This document shows, piece by piece, positions 1 to 16,348 of a stretch of DNA of 64,000 nucleotides. Both the position numbers and the translations under genes were made by a program. The notes beneath the pieces are model-generated. The model did not search any database, was not told the DNA's origin, and worked only from the letters and a program-made list of their open reading frames with translations. Origin of the DNA: Taiwanofungus camphoratus (Eukaryota > Basidiomycota > Agaricomycetes > Polyporales > Taiwanofungaceae). Location of the stretch: contig CP021228.1 in NCBI GenBank assembly GCA_003999685.1, forward strand, positions 992,001-1,056,000. The letters run 5' to 3'. The stretch's first letter is position 1. Each line of letters begins with the position of its first letter.

Positions 1-636
1 TGAGCTAGCGTTGGCGGATTGTCAACTTGACGGACGGTACAGGGAGGGAATGGTGTGCATGGATTTGCTTTTAGGCCCTATTTCATTCTCGATGGCAAGT
101 AAATCCAGCCAAGTGTCATCCTCTCTGTGGAATACATGTTTCTAGACCCAACCGATTCAAAGCAGGTTAGTTGCTTGTGCGATCAGCGCCCTGCCACTTG
201 CAGCTTCGCGGACACAAGAACCATCCTTCCAAGCTTACTTGAGGGAAGACACTGGTACGAGTTGGGCCCCCAGTGCAAATTGAACATAAGGAAGCCTCAT
301 CTTGCAAGTAAGTAAGCATGTTGTGGCAGCTTTTCAACATGTACATGCACATCCCAAACCCAGGGTGCAGTTCTTAAGTTGAACACCAGTTTCCTAATCC
401 GGATGAAACGCTTCTGTCGGCAATCAGCACCACAATCTACGAGGCATTCTGTCTGCATCGAACAATAATAGCAAGCTGTATAATTTTTTTTTAGTAAAAC
501 CGGTAATATTGGCCAACACGGTGGTCCGTCCACAAAGACAGAGGTAGCTAACGTCTAGATAACCAACTAAGTGAATCGTAAATAGTCTAGGTCATGACGC
601 AAGTCTATAACGCAAACCCAATCATAACACACCCCC
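1..636. other. intergenic, no gene seen
   Basis: This stretch lies downstream of the NADH dehydrogenase stop codon. Only short overlapping open frames occur on both strands and none resembles a known family. A T-rich run near 485-493 is the only compositional feature. It may hold the 3' UTR of the minus-strand gene. Confidence 0.4.
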
Positions 637-3149
637 CTATTCGCGACTCACATCGCTGCAACGACAGCATTCAGTGACTGCACAGGACTGATAATCGCAG
701 GGTCGACCAACTCACCGTCCGAACAGCTTGACCTTGAGCCAATCAGAGGCAACAAGCGTGCGATTCCTGAGTGAGAAGAGCATGCTGAGGTATGCACTAC
801 GCCAGAAAAGGAACTGAAACGGAATGGATCAGCGGGGACGAGATACCACAAGATGGGTAAACCTACCGTGGCTACGCCTCCAGAAGACAGCTATAAACGA
901 CATCCCTTTAGCATTGGGAGTAGACACAGGTCACAACGAACTCACCTGGCCATTAAAGAAGGGGAGATCGGCAATAGCCTTGTCTGAGCCAAGGTACCTA
1001 CATGTGTGTTGCAGTCAGGATCGGGTGGGAAGCCAAATACCACACTACGTACGCAAGCGAACCCTGGTGAGAGTACTTGAACGGCCGCAGCTTTTCTGTC
1101 TTGCTGAGCTGCTTCTGGACAGAGTCGATCTCCGCCTTACTCTCGTCGCTCGCTCCCGCAGCCTGCAAAGCCCTCAAGCGGTTCTCGAGGTTGTCGCGCT
1201 TCGCGACCTGCGCGAGGATGCGCGCGAGATACGCACCCTCCTGTGCTGCGACCTGTGCGGTGGGCGCGTACGAGGTCGCTGTGCAGTCGCCGATCGCGAA
1301 GATCGAGCCGTTCGTCCCGACCATGCGGAGATGGTCTGTGGGCCAGCGATGCGCATCAGCGAAACCAGACAGTTTGAGAATTGCGTGGTCGAGATGTACC
1401 ATCAACCGTGATTCCACGCCTGTTGTTTTGGTGCTCGGGGAGCTTGGACATCAGGTCCTGAGTGACCTTGCGCAGCTTGTTGCCCTGCAGATACCATATA
1501 AGCCGTTTATATAACAACGTACAATATCATGGACGCACAGCAGCCCAGACAACAAGCCCACAGGGTACTTCAACGATGGTCTTGTCAGGCCTCTGCACGA
1601 CGATGCTCTTTTCCTTGATCTCCTTGACCATCGTCTGGGTGAGGATGTCGATCTTGGCCTCCTTGAATGTCGACTCGGTGTACTCGATCAGTTTCTTGCT
1701 AAACATAGGCAGCACAGAAGGTAATGCCTCCACAAGACTGATGTGGACGCTGTTGGCGAGTTCGGGATACCATGACTTCAAGTCCTCCTATGGGTAACTG
1801 AGTCAGTCGGGCACATTTGCTCACGGAAAGATGAAAGGCAAACCTCGAGAAAATCATGAATCTCGCCGCTGGGCACAAGAGACGTGTTCAGACTAGGCCA
1901 CTTCGCGAGCGCGAAGACACTTTGCATACCTAACTTCGACACCCGTAGGACCGCCACCAACGACAACCTATGTAGGCCACGTCAACTGACTGACAAGTGT
2001 TTCAGACAGCAAGACCAAATTACCATGTGAAGCAGACGATCAATTTCCTCCTGGGTCTGTCCCGGGAACGCGGCAGACTCTAAACCTAGAGTTCATAGAA
2101 TCAGCGACTGGGCCTCGTGTGTCAACATGTGCATCTTACAATCCAAGAAACGCCGTTGCATCTGAATGATTAGATGTCAGAAGGGGGTGAAAAGAAAAGG
2201 CACAATTCAGAGCCACCTTTTCCGCATCTTCCAGCTCCTTCATGAAGCAGGCATTCTCTTTTACTCCGGGGATATTGAAAGTCTGCACTTCGGCGCCCAC
2301 GGCGAAAACGAGGTAGTCGTAATTGACAGTCGTAGACGACACGAGTCCTTGGATCTCGGAGGTATCTGCGGACAAACGCCGTTCAGATATTTTTACGCTC
2401 CTAGTCCAGCGATATCTAGATGCACCGACCTGCAAACGTGACGGTCTTCGCCAGAGGCTGGACACAGAGATATCAGGATCGGCTCAGCAATCTTCGAATC
2501 AAGAACCCATGACATACGTCGACTTCGGTCGCTGATGCTTCGATAACCTTGACCTCACGCGCCTTGTGACGCGTGACGTATCGCGTCGCTGCACGTCAAG
2601 TCAATTTCCTTAGCCGAAGATGACGCGCGAAGGGGGAGCGTACGCTGGATAACAGATCGCGGACTCAAGGTACCGACGGCGACACTGGGGAGGAGCGGGG
2701 TGAAGAGGAAGTAGTTCTTGGGGCTGATGACGATCTGGAAAGCGAATTGGTGCAAGCCCACGGTGCACCGGAACGAAGCACGACGTACCACGTTGTAGTC
2801 GTCTGTGTCCAGCGAGCTCAGCAAGCTCGTCGCGCCCCACCCGCTGCCCAGAACGACGAGCGTTTTCTTTTCTGGGTCGTGCGGCAGCTGGAGTCCCGGT
2901 GTGCGGTCCTTCTGGGCATAGTAGCAGAACACTCCTCCGCTCGCAACGGTAATCAGCGTCACGCTTCCGACGACCTGGAGAAAGCGCCTCCACCCTAATC
3001 GAACTACAGACACAGATTTTACCTTTTCCGCCCAAAATTTCGTCACACGACGCAATGTGAATCAAATTGATACAGGTACATACACTGGACGCTGATTCGG
3101 TGGACGCTGCTCTCCTTGTAGGCTGGAATCGCAGTTGCGCGTGGGACAT
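637..3149 (-). CDS. type II NADH:ubiquinone oxidoreductase, mitochondrial (NDE/NDI family)
   Basis: A rotenone-insensitive single-subunit dehydrogenase that passes electrons from NADH to ubiquinone at the mitochondrial inner membrane. I join 17 exons (3149-3086, 3003-2789, 2734-2644, 2588-2518, 2457-2430, 2365-2217, 2161-2140, 2085-2024, 1967-1930, 1868-1844, 1787-1539, 1484-1400, 1335-1053, 997-946, 890-867, 813-716, 655-637) into an uninterrupted frame of about 524 residues, close to yeast Ndi1/Nde1. Order: basic presequence; hydrophobic stretch near residues 29-48; FAD-binding motif [33 protein letters not shown]-binding motif [24 protein letters not shown]; and the family tail ending in KVKLFGRDVSRE. 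External (NDE) versus internal (NDI) orientation cannot be read from the sequence. The start is uncertain: an ATG at 3222 with a donor 2 nt further on also keeps the frame. Confidence 0.93.
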
Positions 3150-3222
3150 GGAGACCGTCGGCCGAGGCTTTACTAGGCCTCTGCCGAGGAGAGAGCGAGC
3201 TGGAACTAGACACGGCGGCCAT

Positions 3223-4790
3223 GATTAGGTTTGCTATCAGGACATACTCAGCAAGCCTAGACCTACCACGGGAGAACTGCATTATTGAGCTGGGCACGGC
3301 GTAGCCTGCGCTGGAGGGTATATGTACGGCGTCGGGAGGATAAAGTGGATAAGAGTCAGTAGCAATTTTGAGTCTCGCGCGTCATGAATCTGGTCCGCCC
3401 CGTCAGGCGCCGGCAGCCTGTGCAGTACAATCACTTTCTGTTCCGACATCTCGCGCCCGTATTCGACCTCACGCCCAGTCAGCAGACGACTATGTATGTA
3501 TACAACTCCTGGGGCGTCTTCAATCATTCCAAAAAAAATGCAGTCTGACTCCTGAGTCTCTCTTTTCGGAACGCAGATGCCAGCACTCCCCGGGAATGTC
3601 CGCACACCGACTTTGCACGGTTCCGGGATGCTCCATTCGACAGACCGGGGGCATCAGGGGGATTATGTTCATTCAACGGGAGGGCACACTGCTTGAGTAC
3701 ACTGAGTGCGTTTGGAATGTCATAACGACTCGTGCTTTTTTTGTCGACAACTTTATCTCAAGCTGCTAGATTTAGAACGTAGTTCAGAGATTTATTTTAG
3801 AACGTTAATTATTCGCTGAGAGCCCAGACCAATGTTGCTAGTAAGTGCAGCCTGTGACATTTCATTGGCGGCGAACGACTGCTCACAGCTTTGGAGGACC
3901 TGATGTTTATGCCGTGATCAATTTCGGTGGCATGAATGCATCATATCAAGGATACAGTATTCCTAAATGGCAGCCAAGCCTGCTTGCAGGAAGAAACGGT
4001 GACCCTGATACTGTGCAATCGGGCGTAGTCAGGAAGATATCGTCTGGTGATCCAAAACGTACGTCCAGACATTCATAATCCATGTAGTCTGCTGCCAAAC
4101 CGAAGTCCTCGCGACTACAAATTCACAAGCCGATGGACCCGAACAAGAGCCGTCTTAACGGCCTTACTCGCCATGACACTTGCATTTCCAGATACCGGTT
4201 TTAGGACAGACTAATCAACGACATTACCCCCCGTTACAAGGGGCAACATGGCCGGATTTTTTTATCAGTCCCAACAAATAGGGAATTGAGAACGCAGCCA
4301 GATTACTTACGAGTCCTCAAGCCCAGATGATGAATCCACCGATGGTCATCAATTTGCCAACAGACCTTTATGAGATCAGTCTCAGACTACTTACGCATGC
4401 AGTGATCATAAGACTGAGCACACTCAGTTCAGAAGAGGGCTTATCATTAGGACCAGGGTAAAGAATGTGGTCAGTGCCCTGACAGGAAAAGAAATGGAAA
4501 TGCCCATGGTGTACCAATTTCTACAACAAGATCCGACTTGTGACGGACCCTGAATTTGGAAGACATCATTTCGACACCAGCTAACACATTCCAGAGTCCG
4601 AAAGTTCTCAGCCAGCTTCAGCCACAGTTTGTATTTTGGTCCAGAATTGGCTGTCCACTTATGGGGCCACTATATCTTGAACGATGCCGAACATCCTCAC
4701 GATATGATGATATACCACACCAGATTTGAGTGGTACAATTGCACTCATGCTCACAATGGACGTCGAGGCGGAGTGATCATCGCTCACCAG
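3223..4790. other. intergenic, unassigned short frames
   Basis: About 1.6 kb between the NADH dehydrogenase and the AROM upstream region. Short open frames at 3845-4078 (plus) and 3282-3605 (minus) have a plausible look but no motif I recognise and no clear splice partners. I see no RNA gene or repeat here. Confidence 0.35.
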
Positions 4791-4792
4791 TG

Positions 4793-4799
4793 TGACTCA
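4793..4799 (+). promoter_or_regulatory. Gcn4/Cpc1-type site upstream of the AROM gene
   Basis: The heptamer TGACTCA sits inside GTGACTCAT, about 225 nt before the AROM start. This is the core bound by the bZIP factor Gcn4 (Cpc1/CpcA in filamentous fungi), which raises amino-acid biosynthesis genes on starvation; ARO genes are known targets in yeast. Match and position are seen; function here is inference. Confidence 0.5.
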
Positions 4800-5023
4800 T
4801 GTATGCTCTCCCACGGCAAGTAGCGCTCAGTTTTGGCACTGGGGATCCCAGATATTGTTTATCCGCGGGCTACAGGCGCAACTGAGCTGCTTTGGAGGCT
4901 TCCAGACGCCGAGTCCGTTCCAAGTCTCTACCCAGGACCCATCGCACGTTTACAGCCATTCTAGCGCCAAGGGGGCTGCCTTAAAAGCTAGCAGATCGCT
5001 GGGCAGAGTCCTCACCTGTCAAT

Positions 5024-10264
<5,241 letters not shown>

Positions 10265-11735
10265 TGGCAGCTTGTGGATGGTCCGAAGGGTATTGGGTTG
10301 TTCTCTCGTTCGTGTCTCGACACAAGGGTACGTATGTGGCCCCTGAGTCAATAATAGCACATTACTGTTGCGCGCTCACCATTCAAGACTTCTGCCTTCT
10401 GCTGTTGGGTCGTGATGTCCGCATTGCCACTGTTGTGTCCACCACTAGATAGTCTGATAGAGCGCGCTGTGAACCCTATAGACAATGGCTACCATCTACT
10501 TCGAGGGCATGTCTCAAACGCGGATGAATCTGTGTATGTCAGCAGCTAGTTATTATAAGGGTTGAGGCTCTGCGTAAGTTGCTACTCGTTGAGGGCATAT
10601 AGGCCCGGGTACCGAGGAAGTTCTGCAGGAAGGATCCTCGTGCCAGCCAACGTCTTCGGTTTGATGCACATGCATCACCACAAGTACATATCGGAAGTAG
10701 GCATGAATTCTCCAGAGCAGATCCATGGGCCTCGAGCCAACAGCAAGAAGAACGGCATGACTGTTGTGCACCTCGGGGCCTTGCGGCAACAGAATGGCGT
10801 CGTTCCCGACTGCTCGGAGTATCCTGCGGGAAGCGTCTGAACCGATCCGCTCAACAGCGCCCATCGGGGCAATGCGTCCTCCCCGTTCGCTCAAAACGAA
10901 TGTCATTCAGCATAATGTGCATGGTGGGCCCGCAGGCGCATATGCGCATCGCGCCACTACATGCATGTGGGGTGTGTTCTCGCTAAGCCAAGCCAGGCCA
11001 GCTGGAGATCTGTGGCCCACGCCTAACCGTTCGTGTGATAAGTCGGAATATGAGCCGAGCGTGGAGAGCTCGTTGGCCAATTGGCGGACGACAAAGGGGA
11101 TATCTGGGCAGGGCATAAGCGGCTCTCGTTGGATTCGACGTTGTGCATAACTTGGGTAGTGACGGCAGCGGTATGGCAATTGTCGATGAAGGGCGTTCTC
11201 GGAGATCGCATGCTTCCTACAAAACGGCTGAGCGTGTGTTAGTTTCATATGTAGTATTGGTGCACAGTCGTTGGCGGGATTCCGCCGCTTCGAGATTGTC
11301 TCCGACCTCGTCACACGTCAGACGATTGTAAGTGGTGCGAAAGTCTGGTACCTCGCTCACGGTGCTCTGCTCTCACCGCCAACACCGAGCAGCATAGCTG
11401 GACAGCAGACGGAAAGGTGAGAGACGGGAGCACGATATCGGCATTCTATTTCGCGAGTCCCATCAGCACCCCAAATGCCCGGTGTTGCTGTAACACACGC
11501 CGCTGCGATCGTCCCAATGACATTTCCACTGCTTTTATAGGGAGGGTACCATGCAGCCCGTGTCTCTGGTTCTGACCTGCTGGCAGTGAAAGGGAGCAAA
11601 GTGCCTTGAGATACACGGTGATAGACGAGATGATACCAGGAGCCTCAAATCAGCAAAAGTGCAGTTTGATTGACAATTCTGGCAAGCTTTGTACGAGCCC
11701 CATGCTGGTGTCATGACTAGATATGGAAAGTCCAA
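10265..11735. other. intergenic, no gene recognised
   Basis: About 1.5 kb downstream of the AROM gene. The longest open frames (10553-10906 and 10907-11314, both minus) match no family I know and their overlaps with other frames suggest chance. No RNA gene, terminal repeat or tandem array was noticed. Confidence 0.35.
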
Positions 11736-12605
11736 CTATTGCCAGAATGGGCGAGTATTTACAATGCTAGAGCAGACCGACAGGCGTATTGTCTTGTATA
11801 GTAAATAGAACTCATATGTCGTGTAGATTACATGTGCTGCGAATCCACAGATGAGCAAAGGTGTCTCAGCAGGATGGTATATGAGTAGAATGCGACAGTC
11901 CATAACGAGCACGTAAGGGACAAAATTTAAGTCAATGCGAGTCCTCACGCCAACGTCCTCTCCATCTTCGTGTCTGCTTTCATCGTTGTCCTCAATGTTG
12001 TCCTCGTCCTCAGTGTCGTCCTCGGCTTCTGTGACATCCTCATCCAAACAATCGCCCATCTCGCTTGCATTGCCATTGCTATCGCTCACACTTTCCGAAC
12101 AGGTGGGCGCAATATTCAAATTGTGTGCAGCTTCATAACAAGCCAGGATGCTGGTCCCTTTGTGTCCAACACCATCGCCAAGAAATCGCATGAACATGTC
12201 ACGATTACGAACCTACAAGAGGTGTTAGAGGTATATTCATCGCGATTCAGAGTTTTTATGCACATACATGTTTACATAGTAGTAACGCCAATCTTCGTCG
12301 TCCTCATTGGCTTTCCGTGCGAGAGACGGCAGCAATAGGTCAGAGGTACGTCCACATGCAAAAGCTGGAATGAGATGCACCACGCGGATGACCACATTGG
12401 GATCTAGAAATCCGAACGCATTGGGGTCTTCGAAATCCACAAAGCCGACACGATGCAGGTGGCGAGTCTGGAAGCCTCCTGGAGCATCAAGATCGTGCCC
12501 AAACCAGCGGACCCACAAAACGCCCATTGTGCGAGGCTCAGGTGAAGTTGAATTCGGTCCAGTGTAACGCACGTCGACATGAAAAATACCAATGACTCGG
12601 GCATA
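11736..12605 (-). CDS. repeat-associated Agaricomycete protein, C-terminal part
   Basis: Two exons (12605-12264 and 12212-11736) join in frame. The first reads YARVIGIFHVDVRYTGP, then MGVLWVRWFGHDL, a DPNAFGFLDPNVVIR segment, HLIPAFACGRTSDLL and DDEDWRYYYVNMY; the second begins NRDMFMRFLGDGVGH and runs into a long acidic Glu/Asp tail (about 12090-11940), then a more hydrophobic end. This layout is common in multi-copy hypothetical proteins of mushroom genomes that often sit near transposons; I give no function. The acceptor before YARV is clear (ctag at 12606-12609) but the upstream exons could not be joined in the region to 12970, so the gene may be 5' truncated. Family recognition is from memory of its motif pattern. 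Confidence 0.5.
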
Positions 12606-13345
12606 CTAGTACGGGTGTGTATTATTCTGGCAGAGGACATGTTGACGTCCGACCTTTCCAGGTGTGGGTTCTGGTTGGGTGCCCACAGGCATTTGAGCGC
12701 GTCTTGCATGACACCAAGTCTAAGCTCAGCCGAACACAGCCCTTGAGCAGGCAAACCAACAACTATCTGAGTCTTTGAACTTCGGGGCTTACAGCACGGA
12801 AGCAATGAACTCTGGCCTGAGCCCACGAGCGTCCGGGACGGAGACGCGTGGCAAAAGCCGACTGTGAGTCGTCCAGACTCTGGAGAATGGTAGCCTCGTG
12901 TCCAGCCAGACGGTCTTCGCGCACACGATATCCTAAAATACAGCAAAAATACTTGGAACAGGGTTGCCACCAGCAGGAATGCCTTCGAGCTGCAAGTTGA
13001 TGTTCATGTCCATATGCACACTAGAACGCGCGCGAGCCCCTGAGTATGTCTTCGGAGCTGTTCTTTAAACGCCAAACGGACGTTGCCACGACCGCGCCCT
13101 CTGATTGGCTGGGAATCGAGAAAGAGCGTCGCGCGTGAGGCTATTCTTGTCAGACTGATTTCTGCCGCAAAGTGCATCCTCAGCTGAATCCCTGAAAGTT
13201 TCAGCTGTGACACAGTGACAGACAGCACGCACAACCCGAGCAACGGTAGCAGCGTGATGGTAATGTCTGAAAGCGCAGGAGTTTCCCTCTGCCGTCAATC
13301 ACGCAGCCTCCGCCCATATCGTGCCTGCCTCCGAGGCGCCCGCGA
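12606..13345. other. intergenic and GH128 upstream region
   Basis: Between the end of the recognisable minus-strand exons and the GH128 promoter. It may hold unresolved 5' exons of the repeat-associated gene on the minus strand. No other feature is supported. Confidence 0.3.
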
Positions 13346-13353
13346 CATAAAAG
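13346..13353 (+). promoter_or_regulatory. TATA-like box of GH128 gene A
   Basis: CATAAAAG lies 165 nt before the start codon. The paralogue at 41706 has a perfect TATAAA 175 nt before its start, so the shared spacing supports this as the core promoter element. Confidence 0.4.
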
Positions 13354-13415
13354 CGCGTTGTTGTGTTTAACATCGTTTCCTCGTCCGGTTCACGTCTCAC
13401 GTCTCTGTCCCGCCC

Positions 13416-13445
13416 AGGCCGACGTCCATACCGGCCGCGTCCCTC
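13416..13445 (+). promoter_or_regulatory. conserved GH128 5' leader block, copy A
   Basis: A block of about 30 nt beginning AGGCCGACGTCCATACCGGC lies 95 nt before the ATG. The same block occurs before gene B (41616) and, decayed, before the inverted pseudogene (16319-16348) at almost the same distance. It probably lies in the 5' UTR. Function is unknown. Confidence 0.5.
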
Positions 13446-13510
13446 ATTCAGCCTCTGTATTCACTCGTTTTTGCGCCCTGCATTCCTCAGACTCCTGACT
13501 TGGACCCACG

Positions 13511-14722
13511 ATGAAGTTTTCTCCCGCTCTCGTTTCGCTGTTGCTCATCCTCGCCGGCGCAGTCGACGCCGCGCATATCTCTAACCTCAACTATCTCAAG
13601 AGACACGGACGCCAACTCGGTCGCCGCAGCGGTCCGTCTGCTACCCACACCGGAACACCCTCACCGACGTGAGTCCCGCATGAGCGCAGTCCATCGTGGC
13701 ATTGACGAACACGGGCGCGTATCCAGCACAACCAGCGCCCCTTCTGCCCCATCCCCCACGTCGAGCTCCGGTGGATCCGGCAACATGACCAGCTCGGGCG
13801 CCGCCTTCTCCAGCGGCATCAAGCGTGGCCTGTCGTTCAACGACGCGTCCCTAACGCACGACTTCACCTCGGGGTAAGCCGCCACTTCCCGCTATGCAGC
13901 ACACAGCGCGGTGACCGCAGCACCAGGCAGGCCAGCTGGTGCTACAACTGGTACTCGTCTAGCTCAGGCCCCCTTCCGCAGGGCGTGCAGTACGTCCCCA
14001 TGCTCTGGGGCGCGGACGCGGCACACACCTCCGTGTGGGAAAGCGACGCCAACGCCGCCCTCGCCAACGGCGCGCAGTACATCCTTGGGTGCGTCGTCCC
14101 CTCTCCCCCCGCTACCCCGCGCGCACCGCTCAGCAGCCTGAGCGCAGGTTCAACGAGCCCGACCTCGGCGCGCAGTCCAACCTGAGCCCGCAGGCGGCCG
14201 CGCAGGCGTGGCAGACGCACATCGAGCCGTTCGCGGGCCGTGCCAAGCTCGTGTCGCCCGCCATCACGAACGGCGGGCCCCCGATGGGCACCGCGTGGCT
14301 CGACGCGTTCCTCGCCGCGTGCGCCGGCTGCACGATTGATGCCATCGCGATCCACATCTACGACGCGGCGACGAACATCGCCTACTACGAGAGCTACATC
14401 GCCGGCGTCGTCGCCAAGTACAACAAGCCCGTGTGGGTCACCGAGGTGCGCCACCGCGCTCTCTCCCCCGCCCGCCCGCATGCCGCTGACGCGTTTTGCT
14501 CTGGATTCCACTCTGTCCTTGCGCTGACTTCTGCGTTTGTGCGGGCAGTTCGGCGCCACCGGCACGGACGCGCAGGTGCAGGCATTCCTCGGCGAGATGG
14601 TGCAGTTCCTCGACGGTCTCCCCGGCCTCGCCGCCTTCGCCTGGTTCACAGACGACGTCGGGAACCTCGTCAACGCCGACGCCAGCCTCACCGCCCTCGG
14701 CAACACCTACGTCTCGTCCTGA
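13511..14722 (+). CDS. secreted GH128 endo-beta-1,3-glucanase, copy A
   Basis: A secreted family 128 glycoside hydrolase acting on beta-1,3-glucan, the main fungal wall glucan. Exons 13511-13668, 13727-13873, 13927-14088, 14148-14445 and 14549-14722 give 312 residues. A signal peptide (MKFSPALVSLLLILAGAVDA) is followed by a Ser/Thr/Pro-rich linker coded around the first intron, then the catalytic domain: KRGLSFNDASLT, YVPMLWGADAAHTSVWE, GFNEPDL with the likely acid/base Glu, LVSPAITNGGPPMGTAWLD, IDAIAIHIYDAATNIAYYE and PVWVTEFGATGT with the likely nucleophile Glu. It ends right after the domain. It is a paralogue of the gene at 41706; introns 2-4 match in position and phase, while intron 1 in the linker is extra. 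GC content is very high. The family call is strong; substrate is inferred from the family. Confidence 0.9.
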
Positions 14723-15539
14723 GCCCGTTTCCGTTTTGCGCGCCGCTCGGTGCGCGCATTCTATTCTATTCTGCTCCTTCCGTCCGCGCGCGGCGTCCTC
14801 TGCTGGTCACTGGTCACTGGCTCGTGGCCCGTCGGCCTCCAGCCCTGGCTGTGTTTGGAGGCTGTGCTCATTTATCGTTCGTCTTATCCGCCCCGATTTC
14901 CCCGGGCCCCTCGATGGGCGCCCATTTTTACTACACTCCGCTCGCGTGCGCATCTGGTCTGTATTGCAGCTATATCGTTACGTGCTATCCACAGGAGTTC
15001 TTTCTGACTGACAAGCGTGAAAGCTCAAGGTGTGATGTACGGTGTCCGAGTGTGGCTTGGTCGTCCGGCGCCGGGTGCGCGTCGCCTGTGCGTTGTGTGC
15101 GTGTAGGACGGGTGAGAGCGTCGACCAATAGGGTCAAGAAATGCGTCAGTAAATGATCGTAGCAAGCCTCTGAACTTTATGAAAGGAAAAAAAAAACACT
15201 CAATGACCTCCAGAATCGCTGCGTAAGTGGCCACACGCACCGACCTGAGGCTTGCCAGACCACGTCCACCCAGGGGTCCGACAATCGATCGACGCACGCC
15301 CTGGCGAGGGGCAGTCACGCTGCCGCTCGAGTCGACTAGATCGTCGTCCGCGTCCGTGAACCCCGCGCGCGTAGGCTGCGACACCGGTCTCGCTGCCGAC
15401 TCCGGAGGAACGGAGCTGGAGAAACTCCTGTGGGGAGGCGGAACCAGCTGCGCCGAGCTACAGGCGCAGCGCACCACCAGCCCTCCACAGGCTACATACA
15501 GAGGTACCGCACATCTACTGCGAGCCAGACAGGCTCGTC
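14723..15539. other. intergenic; possible decayed GH128 3' sequence on the minus strand
   Basis: GC-rich sequence downstream of GH128 copy A. The inverted GH128 pseudogene should continue leftward here, but I could not recognise its C-terminal motifs, so the copy is either truncated or too decayed. A long minus-strand frame (15025-15600) overlaps it and is probably not coding. Confidence 0.35.
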
Positions 15540-16253
15540 GCACGTCGCCCCGCCCCACGCAGGTGCCGGCGTTTGTGACTCGGACAGCAGGCGGGACCAA
15601 CTTCGCCGTCCCGGTGAACGGCTGCGTGTACTGCCTCCGCCTGCGCGGGAGTCAGGTGGGCGTGGCTGCTGCTGCCGGGCTCATCGAAACTGCGGGTCCA
15701 GATATGGGCAGCACGCCGGCACGCCGAGCGCAGAGGGGTCGTGAGCGCACCCGAGGAGGGATTTGACGCCCTTGGAGATGGCGGCGTCGGTATGGGCATT
15801 CCGTGCCGACGTGTGGCCCGAGGACGTGCCCCTCAGAGCATGGGGATGCACACCACGCCCGACGGAGATCCCGAATAAGATGAGTCCCAGTTGTACGCCC
15901 AGCTCACTTGCCTGTATCGGGAAAATGCGTTGCTTCATCGTTAATGCTATGAAGATCTTCTTCTCGCCTTGAATTAGATTCCTCGGTCAAGGAGGCATCG
16001 TTGAAAGACAGATCGCGCTTGACTGCGCTGCTGAAAGCGGGTCCGTCACTAGCGGATGCTCTGGTCGCGATGTTCCTGTCCTCAAAGTGCTATGAGTAAT
16101 GCAAGAAAAACGTTTTTTGTAACTAACGCTATTGAAAGATCAATCTCTGCACGGCGTGCACGGTAGTTCATTCTGCGATCCCCGAAACCTTACAGCTTCG
16201 ACATGACCTGCAAGCAGGAGCGACAGGGAAACGAGGGCAGAGAAAAGCTTCAT
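15540..16253 (-). pseudogene. inverted, broken GH128 glucanase copy C
   Basis: Read on the minus strand from 16253 it starts with a signal peptide (MKLFSALVSLSLLLAGHVEA) like that of copy A. Downstream fragments align in order with the two intact genes: AFSSAVKRDLSFNDASLT (near 16030-15980), VSWAYNWDSSYSGS followed by IPMLX where TGG is replaced by a TGA stop, a frame change, HTSARNAHTDAAISKGVKSL, FDEPGSSSHAHLTPAQA, and after a further frame change YTQPF and AKLVPPAVRVTN. The C-terminal third (nucleophile region) is not recognisable. At least one stop and two frame changes show that it is dead. It is tail-to-tail with copy A. Its leader block is retained at 16319-16348. Confidence 0.85.
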
Positions 16254-16318
16254 CGTGAGCTCTATCATGAAAGTCTATCGCATTGAAACTTAGATTGTGA
16301 GATGCGGAGTCCTCCATG

Positions 16319-16348
16319 GAAAGAAACGCACTGCGTAGATGTCGACCT
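16319..16348 (-). promoter_or_regulatory. decayed GH128 5' leader block, copy C
   Basis: On the minus strand this reads AGGTCGACATCTACGCAGTG and onward, matching the leader of copy A mainly with C-to-T and G-to-A differences, about 95 nt before the relic ATG. It shows that the duplicated unit included the upstream region. Confidence 0.4.

Noticed and set aside
824-1411. Long plus-strand open frame (195 residues)
   Set aside because: It is antisense to well-supported exons of the NADH dehydrogenase and resembles no protein.
3845-4078. Possible small gene with GGPDVYAVINFGG
   Set aside because: Plausible composition but no splice partners, no family match and no second line of support.
13942-14706. 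254-residue minus-strand frame
   Set aside because: Antisense shadow of the GC-rich GH128 copy A exons.
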